A program made the position numbers and the translations under genes. Positions 25,901 through 38,800 of a stretch of DNA of 64,000 nt are shown one piece after another. The stretch is from NCBI GenBank assembly GCA_034401795.1, contig CM067366.1, forward strand, positions 73,455,087 through 73,519,086, read 5' to 3'. How positions within the stretch are numbered: the first letter of the stretch is position 1; every line of letters begins with the position of its first letter. The DNA is from Chaetoderma sp. LZ-2023a. Lineage: Eukaryota; Mollusca; Caudofoveata; Chaetodermatida; Chaetodermatidae. The notes beneath the pieces are model-generated. The model worked only from the letters and a program-made list of their open reading frames with translations, was not told the origin of the DNA and did no database searches.

Positions 25901-28900
25901 TCGTTATGTAGAACAAATTAGAACTTTTTGTCTCTTGTCATGTGGCCAATGTTCGGTTTAATAGAATAACATGGTAAAAAATCCAAGTTGGTGGCCACAG
26001 ATTTAACTAGGATCTGCTTAAGCATCTTGTGTATGAGAAGTTTTCTTGAAATATTATTGTTTGCTATTTATTTGTTTTCAGGCGTCTTAGCAAAGATAAC
26101 GTGAAACCTTCAGGGAGACAGATCGGCAAGGTGTGCCATAACAATCCAACAGTTATGTTTGAATATGTAAGTTGACCTTCATCTTCTGTGACCTTAATCA
26201 AGATCAGTTTCTGTATGATTCTTTATGGTTTAGCCAAGTTTTGACCTTTTCTCCTACATTACAGCTCAGAAGTAACTTATTTCCAAAACAAAATAAAGCA
26301 TACTATTGATTATTTTGAACTTAATTTGGTTGGAATCCATTGCTGCCTAAGAGAGAAAATTTCTTATGTTATCGTGTTCAAAATTGTACTAACAAATGTG
26401 TTTCTCTTTTTGTTTTGGAAATCGTATACTTATTTATGAGATATACTGTAGATTCTCACGTTACCTGAGTTGCGCCATAGTTCGTACTCGAGTTGTTACT
26501 CGTCACCATGCGTCAATAGGTGGGCGGCCTCATGCCATAACTTAGTCCCTGGTCTCCGAGTAGCTCATTTTCTAGGCAACCATACAGGAAAGCTGTTGAA
26601 TATTTTTAAATAGGCAACAATTACTTCCAAACAAGCTAACTTGTAATTGTGTCAATGGAATATTCTTGTTGGTCTAATTATGCTGTTAACCCTTTAACAC
26701 TCATATCAGCCAAAAACGGCTTCTGCAATGGTCTTGGGAAATGTCCATTTGCAGACCAAGAGAAGACTATTTTTGAAAATTTACCACTGGAATGACTGGC
26801 TCAATAATCGAGCCAGTCATTCCAGTGGAAAAATGTCAAAAATAGTCTTCTCTTGGTCTGCAAATAGACATTTTCTTTGAGAAAATTGAACTTTTCTTGA
26901 ATAAATTGAAGGGTTAAAGTCATAAATTGACAGGTTTGAGACATCAATTTTTCTTTCTTCCCTAGGTTCTCTCTCAAATTCAGAGATTTGACAACTTAAT
27001 AGGACCAGTCGTTGATGCTTTCAAGTACCTGACACCATTGTCTTATGATGTGTTAGCATGTATCCTTATAACAACACAATGTTTAGTGTCAGGTGAATGT
27101 TGTCGTGCATACATGCATGTGTGCATACATGTGTCCATGTTTGTGTGTGCGAGCATGTGGTTGTGTGTGGCAGTTGTGTGTGCGTGCGTGCACGTGTGTG
27201 TGTTGTGTATGTGTGTGTATTATGTGTGCAGGCATGTATCCATGTTTGTGTGTGCATGTATATGTGCGTGCGTGCATGTATCCATGTTTATTTGTGCATG
27301 TGTGTATGAATGCATGTATCGATGTTTGTGTGTGTGCATGTTTGTGTGTGTGTAGCATGTGGACACGCATGTGTATGCATGTGTCGTGTGCATGTACATG
27401 TTTGGGTGTGCATCTGCAACCATGTGTGTGCACATGCGTGCGTGTGTATGTGCATTCATGTTAGGGTGTGCGTGCATGCAGGTGTTTGTGTGCGTGCGCG
27501 TATGACTATGTGTACGTGGACGTTTGTGTGCCTCTCACATATTCAGTTTAGAATATTCTTAACCATGTACAGTTTGCTTAATTGACGCCTTGGCAAACCC
27601 CGAGCGAGAGAGAATGAAACATGATGATACTAATATATCACCATGGTTACAAAGTAAGTGATGAATAAGAATACAAGCATGACAGACCAGCATATCTTTC
27701 ACTTCCTGGAGAATACTCACTGCGATATTATGGATCATGTGGTCTCAGTGTGGTCTAGCGAGTAATGCAGTTGTACGTTTTGCAACGACCAGCAAACTTA
27801 CAATATTTTGTCAATTTGAGTCATCTTTGAGGCACGTCAATTATTTTATGTATATGCCTGGCTGTTCTGTGAGGCCTCTCCTTATGTTTTAAAGACTTTC
27901 CAAGGCAAGAAAATAATTCCTGGGAAACCACCTACGACAAACATGACAGACAGACAGGCAGGCTGGCCAAATGCAATAGCATCATTACTCTACATGGGGG
28001 AAAGCGTGGCTAATTATAGTATAATGTGTATCTTGTCTGAAAGCATGTATAGTTATATGTAGATGTAGTCTGTAATTTGACTGATTCTGTAGTATAATTG
28101 ACAATCTTCCAGCCTTGGCTAACTTTGCTGGCTCAATATGCAAGAAATATCAGCTGGAATTGACGGGTCTCATGCAGTATGTAGCTAACCAACTCAAGAT
28201 GGGAAAAAGGTAGGAAACAGGTTGTGTGGTTATTTGTGTGGATGCATGTGATATAGTGTCTTTAAGATCCTGCAGCTAACCCTTTAACCCTCGAATTTGT
28301 TCAAAAGATTTCTTTTTTTTCATAGAAATATCTCTATTTGCAGACCAGGAGATCTTTTTTGAAAATTTACTGATGGAATAACTGGCTCACTGGCTCGATT
28401 ATCGAGCCATTTATTCCAGTGGTAAATTTTCAAAAATAATCTTTTGGTCTTCAAATGGACATTTCTCAAGAGCGCTGCAGAAGCTGTTTTTGGCTGATAT
28501 GAGGGTTAAAGAATTAATGGTCAAAATTGGTGCAGCAAATTAAAATATGCTTGTTATATCCATCTGCAGAACAAGAGAAGACTATTTTTGAAAGTTTAGC
28601 ACTGTAATGACTGGCTTGGTTATCAAGCCAGTCATTCCAGTGATAAATTTTCAAAAATAGTCTTCTCTTGGTCTGTAAATGGACATTTCTCAAGACCACT
28701 GCAGAAGCCGTTTTTGGCTGATATGACTGTTAAAGGGTTTTCACATCATGAGAACATACGTACCTCCCTAACACTCTTGATATACTAGTATATCGGCTCT
28801 AAGTTTAATAATATTCAGAATTATAAAAAGTTAGGTGGCCCTAATGGGCAGGTGAATCTACACAGTCATGCACATGTCAGACCCCACCTGCGCATGCGCA

Positions 28901-31900
28901 TACTGGTACTTCCGTTTTCTAATATATTGGCTGAGAGTCAACTTGTGGAAAACTTTCCAAGCTCTTTATTGAGAATTTTCACTGTCTATTATCATCTTTT
29001 ATTCATAATGGCTGATGCAAAAGTGTCAGAGGAGGAGTCCTCTTCATCCATTAAGGTGATATTGTTCCATATATTAATTAAGACTTGTAACTTTTATATG
29101 TTACCAGTTTTCGTTCGCGGCCGTTTTAGCGTTACCGCGTTTTCAGGCGCTGGGAATCCTTGTTAAATTTCTCCCAGCGCCTAGGGCTATTAATCCCTTG
29201 TGCTTTGTGTTCAGAGGTTCAACTTATGGATAGTAAGGGTTCCTGTTCTTCTTTCGAAGGTTGTTCACGTCTCTTTTTTTACTTATCATTGTGATATGTC
29301 TAAGGGTTGGCGATATAGTAAATGAATAAAAGAAATATTTCCTTCCTTTTGTCCCATACCCCTCATCTGGTCTACAGAAAGAAGAGTCTCGGTGAATGGA
29401 TGGACATGTTCTCCTGCACAAGAGGATGGTTTTGCCTGTGCTCAGGCAAAGGGAGTTTATTAGTTATGGCACATAATTATTTGAAAATATTCTCACATTT
29501 CTACTGCCATTTGTTATTGCACTGTATTCTCTCTTGTATGTGCATGGGTTTCTCGAATATGTAAAATGTAATATCATATTATTCGGGAGCAATGAATGTC
29601 TTTAGTCTCTAGATATTGTTTGCATTCTTTTCTGATGTTCCCTCTCCTTGAAGGAGCTGTTGCATTGAGGTTTGATGTCATAATCAATCAGAGTTTTTTC
29701 TCTCCTTGATGTCATAATCTTAGTTTAGAGAAGTCTTTGATGTTTTCATCACCCTTTATTATGAACATGGAGAGATATCTAGATAGTCAATAATCTTTCT
29801 CTCTCTCATTCTTAATTTGGGACCCTGGTTGTGATTGGTTATTATTAACAAGAGAAGTCAGCTGTCCCGTCATGGTTGTCTAATAAATGTGGGTGTCTTC
29901 TCTCGAGTTTGTTCTTGTTTTGTACTAATAGTCAAATAACAAGGTTTTGCAAACTATAATACTCAATATCTTCGTATGCCTTCCCTTTCAGAAGTCATGT
30001 CCATCATGCTTTAAGCCCATGAAGGCTAGATTCTTCCCCCACCCTTGCCATCTTTGTTCAGTTTGTAGGCTGTCTAACAAATGTGTCATTTGTAAAGAGT
30101 GGGGGGGATCTAACCTCTGAATTCTTTGCTTTTCAGGCTAAGCTGAGGGCTGAGGAGGGCAAGACGGCAAAGAAGAAGGGTGAGCTCGAGGCCTTCAAGG
30201 TTGAGTTAATGGGTGTGATACGCAGGACGTTGAAAGATCTGATGCCTGACATGCTTAGCGGCATGTTGCCGGGCACAGGTGTTTCAACTTCCTGCGCATT
30301 GACCTCAGTGCAGGTAGCCCCCGTCCCTGGATCATGCCCTACTAGCTCGGACAAAGTGTTTAGTGATCCAGGGGCGGCCGTCTTGGACCCAGACTTGATG
30401 TTCGCATCACCTGGTGATCCAGCGGCGCGAGCAGCATCAGGCGGGACCAGACCAGCGGGCCTGACCACGATCACTCACAGAATACCCTCATCATCTGCTT
30501 TCGGGCATTCTCCTGGTCAGTGTGGGTTAGTTTTTCTTGCTAACCCAGAGTCTAACTTTCCTGACCAGGAAGATGATGAAGACTACCTGCTTGGTCCACA
30601 GGATGATCATGAAGACATGGAGGCGAGCATCTACACTCCTCTCAAGGGGAGTGTGGCCGCTCACACCTATGGCACTGTTCAGCCTGTGGGCCGGTTTGGA
30701 GCGGACGGCCGCCCGTATAAGATTCCACGCTTAAGCGTGGAATCTCATAGGGACGATCCGGGCCGCGCTGGTGTGCATGATACCCCACACACAAGCGCGA
30801 CCTTGATGCCCCGTCAGCCTATGGAGAATGTTATGCCAGCCCTCGCAGCCCCATATGCATTCCCTGGGCAGCCGGTTTCGTCTGTGGCCTCCTCCTCAGC
30901 CCTACCTGCGAATGCCATTGAGGATGACGAGGGCCCGCTGCTCGTCGGCAATTCGCAGGTAGCCACGGATGAAGACTGGTCTGAAGCGTGCGCGTGGTAA
31001 GGTGATATTGGCGTCTATGTGCTCCGAGGTGCACATGGCGCTGAGCGCGGCGCCTGGTAACCGGGCCTGATGGGCTAAAAGATTTTCTGGTTACCACAGG
31101 TACCACTCGGGTGTTGTCACTCATACCAGAGACACACCCACCTCTAAAATTCATGGCCACCCCGTCAACCCTAGGTGCACCAGTGGGAGGTGGTTTGACT
31201 TGCCACATTCAGAAGTGGGAGCGGATAATTCCGGACCGCTTAGTCTTGCAATGGCTTTCGCACGGATACAGTCCAGAATGGGTGAAAGGTCCGCCATTGC
31301 ATCTGTCTGGTACCGGTCTGGACTCAAATTCCAAGAGATCCAGACAAGCGGTTGTGCATGGAAGAGGAGATAGAATCTCTAATTCTAAAAGAAGCAATTC
31401 AACCGGTGCAACATTGTCCGGGCTTCTATTCAACCGTGTTTCTTGTGACAAAGAACACCGGGGGTGGAGACCAATTCTCAACCTCAAACCTCTAAACAAG
31501 TTTATAGATACATGGAGTTTCAAAATGGAAACAATAAAATCGGTGTTGTTGGGGTTAGAGAAGGGGATGTGGACAGCATCAATAGATCTCAAGGATGCTT
31601 ATTTCCACATTCCAATTGCAAGGAGATTTCGTCCGTTCCTGAGATTTGCTTTTCAGGGACGCCAAAGGGAATTCAAAGTTCTTCCATTCGGCATCTCGAC
31701 GGCTCCAAGGGTCTTCACTCGAGTGGTACTTGCTATCATGGCATACCTCCGCAGGAGAAATATAGCTGTTCACACTTACATAGACGACTGGTTGCTGAAA
31801 GCACACAACCCAGAAAGTTTGACAGCAAACCTGGAGATAGTTTTGAAAACTCTCACAGATTTAGGCTGGATGATCAACTTTCAGAAATCAGAGCTGACTC

Positions 31901-34900
31901 CATCCCAGAGGTTTGTTTATCTGGGTATGTTCTTCTATCTGGAGATAGGATATGTTTATCCATCCCAGGAGAGAGTGGAAAATCTCCTCGTGCATTCAGT
32001 TGGTTTGCAACAGTCGTTATATTCTAGCAGAAGTCTATCTGAGAATGTTAGGTCTGATGGTTTCAATGGAACCAGTCATTTCTCAGGCGGCCTTACGCAG
32101 GCGGCCAATTCAATTGTTTCTCATGACTCGGTGGACGCAGAGTTCAGGATCACTGGACTCGCGCATTCAAGTGTTGGACCCTCTCATTCATCACCTTCAT
32201 TGGTGGATGGAGAGAGGAAATCTCCTGGCAGGGGTCATGCTGACCCCCCCCCACCCTCAAGTAACGATGTTTACGGATGCATCGATGGAGGGATGGGGAG
32301 CTTGCCTGGAAGAAGCCACTATATCAGGGATTTGGAATCTGGAACAGTCAAAGGAACATATCAACATGCTAGAACTACGGGCTGTAATTCTAGGCCTGGA
32401 ACACTTCTTAAAAGAAGTGGAGGGAAAATTTGTGATGATACGTTCAGACAACTCCACAGTAGTGAGTTACATAAACCGCCAGGGCGGAACGAAGTCGCCC
32501 AGTTTCTGTATGATGACATGGAAGCTGCTTTGCTGGTGCATGGATCATATGATCACCTTGAAAGCAGTTCATATTCCGGGAAGGCTGAATCTGTTAGCAG
32601 ACTCATTGAGCCGAAGGATGAGCATTCTGCCTACAGAATGGCAACTAAATCAATGTGGCGGATCACCTGGTCAATCATTGGGGAAAGCCCAACATAGATT
32701 TGTTCGCAATGAAGAAGAATGCGAAGATGACGACGTACATTTCTCCGATTCCAGATCCAAGCGCTATCGCAATAGATGCACTAGCTATCAGTTGGAAGGG
32801 AATGTAGGCATATGCATACCCTCCAACAATCCTGATTCCAAGGATTCTTCAGAAGATCAAGCAGGAGGAATGCCAAGTGCTTCTGATCACCCCGAATTGG
32901 CCAAGCCGATCATGGTTTACGGATCTGCTGGACTTTCTGGTTTGCAATCCGGTTCCTCTGCCTCTGATGGACAATATTATCTTCCAGGGCAAGACCCTTC
33001 ACAATAATCCGTCAATGTTTCAGTTGGATGTTGTCAATTTCATGGCCAGAGCCAGAAGGCGGTCAACCTCCAGAGCATATAATTATAAAATCAACAGATT
33101 TGCAGAATGGTGCTCAAAGAGATGTATCAATCCGATGGAAGCATCTATTCAGGTAGTAGCTGATTTTCTCTGTCACCTGTATGATGCCTATAGTCTTAAG
33201 CCTAATTCTATTGCTGGATACAAATCAGCATTGATGACTGTTATCCCTTGCTTGGCAAAGAGGGGAAGTGATGAAATAAGTGTTTTAAATACTCTTGTTA
33301 AAGGTATGGGCAATCTCAGACCGAGAAATCCTCCACTGACACCGTCATGGAGTCTTTCTCTGGTTCTTCAAGTTTTGAGTGTTAAACCTTTTGAACCACT
33401 TAGTGCTATATCTGTAAAATTATTGACACTTAAAACTGTATTTTTAGTTGCGGCAGCATCAGCCAGTCTGCTGAACCTGACCGTTGTATAGTTACAGGTG
33501 AAGGCCTTAAGCTTCTACCAAGATTGAATTTCTTGGCTAAGAATCAATCTTTAAAATATCCGGGTCAACCTATTATTTTACCTGCCTTAACCAGATATGA
33601 TCCTGGTGCTAAAGCATGGTGTCCTGTCCGTGCTTTAAATAGGTACAAGAGAAGAACTCAGGTTTGGTGGACGGACCCATGTTCCCTATGGTTGTCATAT
33701 ATTGAACCCCATGGTAGGGCGTCAAGAGACACTATTTCCAGATGGATAGTAGAATGTATACAATTCTGCCATAAGACAGCCACTGGAATTCAAGTAGATA
33801 GAGCCAAGGCTCATAGTGTCCGTGGTGTGGTAACTTCCACGGCATTATTTAATGGTATTTCTATTGAAGACATTATGTCAGTAGCCCAGTAGCACTGTGA
33901 ATCAAGTTTTACCGACCATTACCTTCGTGACACTTCTAAACCACTCGCCGTCTCAGTCCTCAGAAAATAAATAATGTAGAGGTATATATTTGTAATTAGT
34001 TTTCCTTCTCTGCTATTTACAAATATCGCATTTGTTGGTAGGGTATCCGTACTATTAGCTGGTACAATTCTCTTCATCCGGTGGGGGAAGAGATGAGTGC
34101 CGCGGCCAAGACATCAGAGGTCAGTATATGTGACCATTTTGTTTTGGTTTTTTGTCTTGGCGATGGTGTCATATTTTTTTTTTTTAATATGATGATGGTT
34201 AATGTCTCTTAATTGTGTTTTTTTAGAGTTTTTTGAAAATGAAGCAATTCTTCTTTTTCCAATGTTTAGTAATACTTTTCATCAAGTATTAGAGAACGTG
34301 CTAGTCGTTTAGAGCAGCGTTTTTTCCTAACCTTCCTCAGAAAGTGTGTGGGGGGTGGGGAAGCGCATTTGCTTTTTGATCAATCTCTCTTCATCGGTCG
34401 ATTATCCGATGCAAAATTCTATTTCTGGTTGTGTTTTCGGATACAATTTCAGATGTTTTTAAATCTTGAAAATTCAAAGAGTTAGTCTCTTCGAGGGTGT
34501 GCTGGTTTTCAGGACCGTGCCTCCCTCCCACCAAATTGACTCAAATTCTGGCTTTTATCAAGCGTGTTAGGGAGGTAAGTATGTTCTCATGATGTGAAAT
34601 AAGAAAATTTCTTTTTCATGAGCTAGATGACATACTTACCTCCCTAACAGGATCCCAGCCTCCACCCCACGGAGGCCTGTCCTTTGGTTATTTGAATAGT
34701 TGCTTCTGTGTCAGCCAATATTTAGTAACGGATGTACCAGTATGCACATGCGCAGTAGGTGGGGTCTGACATGTGCAGGACTGTGTACATCCACCTGCCC
34801 ATTAGGGGCATCTAACTTTTTATAATTCTGAATATTATTGAACTTAGAGCCGAGAGTATATCAAGAGTGTTAGGGAGGTAAGTATGTCATCTCACTCGTG

Positions 34901-35804
34901 AAAAAGAAATTTGGTAAATTTTCTTATAATCTCTGTACAATGTATTATATTCACAATGAATCAGTCGAGGGATCCATTTCTAGCTATGCCCCACCCATTC
35001 TAGCTTAGCTCTGCCCATTTCTATATAAACTCCACCTAATTTTTATGAATCTTGCAATCAATCTGAAAATTTGAAACCTGAATATAAATGGACCTGATTC
35101 TAATTTTCAAGTTAACTGTACATTCAAGCTGTAGGATATTTTGAGACTATTTTGACTGAGGACTATATTGCAGTCAAATTAGTTTGCAAATGTTCAGCAG
35201 AATGTTTATTAAATTGTAAATTCATCAAAGACATGCAATTTGACAAACTTGAGTTTGATGACAGAGTTATAACGTCAGCTTACATGTGACATAATTGATT
35301 ATAATGTCAGGTATTTGAGTGATAGTTCAGATCCCTCCATTGGCTATGGTATGGAGAGGATTCATATAAAAATCGAGCCAGATCATGTAATACTCAATAT
35401 GGCCACCATGCAGCCATCTTGAAAATCTGTAATGTGGGGATAATTGATTTTGACAATCTCTGCTTATCAATGTTTATGTTTAATGTTTGGTTTCTTAGCT
35501 ATGACCTGCTTGTCTTGCGTGAAGTCATTCAGAAAATGGCTGGGATTGAGATCTCCGAGGAAGTGACCAATGAGCAGTTAGATGCCATGTCTGGTGGCGA
35601 GCTTCTGAAACAGGAGGTAAGATCTTGTAATTAACCATTTCAGTAGTAGTAAATGTTAAATATAATTATTTTTAAAATTATTTGCCTGGAAGCCATTGCT
35701 ACCTATGGCTGCTACTAGTACCACTACTACCATGGTCACCACTGCCACACTACTACCATACCGCCGCTACAATCACCACCACAGCTACGACGACGACGTC
35801 TACA

Positions 35805-35859
<55 letters not shown>

Positions 35860-38800
35860 TGTTGGTTAACTACCTACTTTGAAATATTGTTAATATTATC
35901 TGTATTGAAGGGTGGATACTTTACACAAGTTCGCAACACGAAGAAATCATCAACTCGTCTGAAAGATACATTACTGGAGAATGAGTTAGCCCTATCTCTA
36001 TGTTTGCTGATGGCACAGCAGAGGGACTGTGTGATTTACAAGGAAGGAGGGGAACGTCATATCAAACTCAGTGGAAAACTTTATGATCAGGTACACGGTG
36101 TAGCTTACACTATGAAACTATGCACTTGAAACAGTTATATGTTCACTATTTGGTGTGTATTAGTTGTGTCAGACTTTGGTACTAATAATAACAGGATTAA
36201 AAGGTGATAGCTGCCAAGACTAACTTTATTACCATCACCCTGCCTGCCTGCTCTCTGTCTACCTTCCTGCCTGCCTGTCTGCTCTGCCTGCCTGCATGAA
36301 TGTCTGTCTACTTGCCTGGATGCCTGTCTACATGCCTGCCTGTCTGTGTGTCTGCCTGCCTGCCAGCCTGTCTCTCTGTCTGTCTGTCTGTGTCTTCCTG
36401 CCTGTGTAACTGACTGCCTGCCTGCATACCTGTCTATATGCCTGCCTGCGTGACTGACTGCCTGCCAGTCTGTCCGACTGCCTGCCTGCCTGTGTGACTG
36501 ACTTGCTTGCCTATTTGGCTTCCTGTCTGTCTCTGTCTGTCTGTCTGCCTGTGTCATAAGGTCCCTGATGCCGACAATGGCAACAATTAAGATTAATTCA
36601 TCAGTGTGTCTGGATTCATCTCTAGAACAAACTTTCTGATGCCCTTCATGGATTAGACATTTAAGATGCTCAAATTTGGTCATTAAAGTTTCAGTTTTCT
36701 CATAGACAATATCCATTTGCAGACAGAAAAATTACTTGTAGAAAGTTTAGTTATGGACCCAGGCATTCCAGCAATAAAGTTTCAAAAATAGTCTTCTCTT
36801 TGTCTGCGATTTGACCTCTCTCTAGACCAGGACAGAAGTAACTTTAGCCGGCTAAGCCATTCCTGGCTTGTAATTAGTTGTGGACATTTTCACCACCTTT
36901 ATCTTAAATTTGTTCTGAGAAAATTTCAATTTTCTCATAAAAAATGTCCATTTGCAGAAGATTAGTTTAAAAGGGTTATTACTGGAATGACTGGCTCTGT
37001 TATCAGGCCAGTCATTCTATTGATAAATTTTCAAAAAATAGTCCTTGGTCTGGAAATGGACATTTCTCAAGACCACTGCAGAGGCCATTTTTGGCCGACT
37101 TGAGGGTTAACCCTTAGCACTCTGATGTCAATATTCTATCTTTTCCTGCGTCAATAGCAAAGAAACTGGTGTACATTTTTCAACAATTTTGATGGACGAT
37201 GTTGCTGTCTATGACAGTGCACCAGCTTCCACCAGATTTGTTGAAAAATGAACATCAGTTGATCTTTTAATTTAATTTGAAAATCGAATTTTGACATCAG
37301 AGTGGTAAGTGTTAAAGGTTTTAAAAAAGTAGAATTAATCCAGATTCTGGTGTCCGGAGGCTGTGGGCATTCACTGCCCAGTCAAATTAGTTTCAAAATA
37401 TTCAACAGAATATTTATTAAATAGTAAAAGCAAACAATTTGTACAACAACTCATAAACCGTCTTCAAATATGCGTTCGTGACGTACTTATCGCCGTCATA
37501 TGATGTCATTGTACACATCACGCAGTTCATTATGACGTCATATGATGGGTGGGGACTCTGGAAAGGTGAATTGAGTTTCAGCAAGTCCTCCATATTCGCG
37601 CGATTTAGCTCCTCCCCTCAAAATATGTGTTAAAAATCGGGTTTATGTTGTACAACTTTTAGAGGTGGGTGGTTACATGCGGCCCACATACTTGTCTTTG
37701 ATTTTCATCAAGAGCTAATTATTGTATATATATATGATATCTTTATTAAATGCTGCTTTACGTTGCCTCTTTTTCAGTGCCTCGATACTTTGGTTCAGTT
37801 TGGTAATTTCCTGTCTATGCAGTTAAGTACAGAGGAGTTTGCTAAACATCTGCCACCTATTGACGCCCTTGTGAATGAATACAATGTGCCTTGGGATACC
37901 GCGTTCTTTCTAGCAAGACCTTCATATGCTCATTCAATACAGGTGACAATAAAAAGAAACCTGCATATCTTAACCCTATGATGGCCAAACCAGCCAAGAC
38001 TGACCTTAGAGACCAAATGTCCATTTGCAGGTCAAGAGAAGATCATTTTTAACTCATGTGGGCTGCTAGGCCAAGTGAGCTTATACCATCATGACCACCC
38101 CTCTTGATAACTTGCTTTGAAAGACTACTCCTCATTAACCCTTTAATTGTCAAATTTGGTCAAGAAAATTTTACTCTGCCTATTGAATGTCCATTTACAG
38201 GCCAAGAGAATACAATGTTTGAGAATTTATCACTGGAATGGCTGGCTCGGTTATCGAGCCAGTCATTCCAGTGGTAAATTTTCAAAAATTGTATTCTCTT
38301 GGCCTGTAAATGGACATTCCACAAGACCATAAGAGGCCGGTTTTGGCCGGGCTCACCATTAAAGGGTTAAGCACTTGGCTGATTTCAAGCACATTTGTGT
38401 GGGTGGAATGTTCCTATTGGGTTAGACTTACAAACGTGTATACAGAATTTTGATTGGTCAAATTTTCAGGCAGCCATTTTGGATTTTCTAAAATGTATTG
38501 AAATTCTGTAAAGAAAAAAAAAAGACTACTAAGCATTAACTGATTATCTGATTTCAACCAAACTTGGCAGTAAGGATCCTATGCTAATTAATATATGTAG
38601 GTCTCCAAAAATGTATACAACAATTTGATTGGTCTATTCTCCTCGTGTCCATCTTGGATTTTCCGAAAATGTATGAAAAACCACTAGAGACTACGCATTA
38701 ACACTTGACCAATTTCAACCGAACTGATTATAATGACCCTATGGTGGTAGACTTCTAAACGTTTATATAAGAATTCAATTGGTCGATATTTCTCGTGGCC

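Larger units (their letters stand above)
28739..34912 (+). mobile_element. DIRS-type tyrosine-recombinase retrotransposon, near full length, inactive
   Basis: A 6.2-kb element between exons 13 and 14. It has inverted terminal repeats (about 28739-28930 and 34712-34912) and an internal complementary region at about 34558-34660 whose two halves are reverse complements of the two outer ends, the hallmark of DIRS elements. Inside, in order: a gag-like region, reverse transcriptase, RNase H, a methyltransferase-like segment and a tyrosine recombinase. The coding region is broken by at least three frame changes and two stop codons, so this copy cannot make its own proteins. Its left end directly abuts the right end of a foldback MITE. 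Confidence 0.93.

Noticed and set aside
27038..27585. Cys/Val/His-rich ORFs up to 123 codons on both strands.
   Set aside because: They are translations of a TGTGTG/CATG low-complexity tract. Only exons 11 and 12 at the edges are real.
36135..36716. 193-codon minus-strand ORF rich in DRQAGRQ repeats.
   Set aside because: It is the translation of a TGCC/TGTC tetranucleotide tract with no family match.
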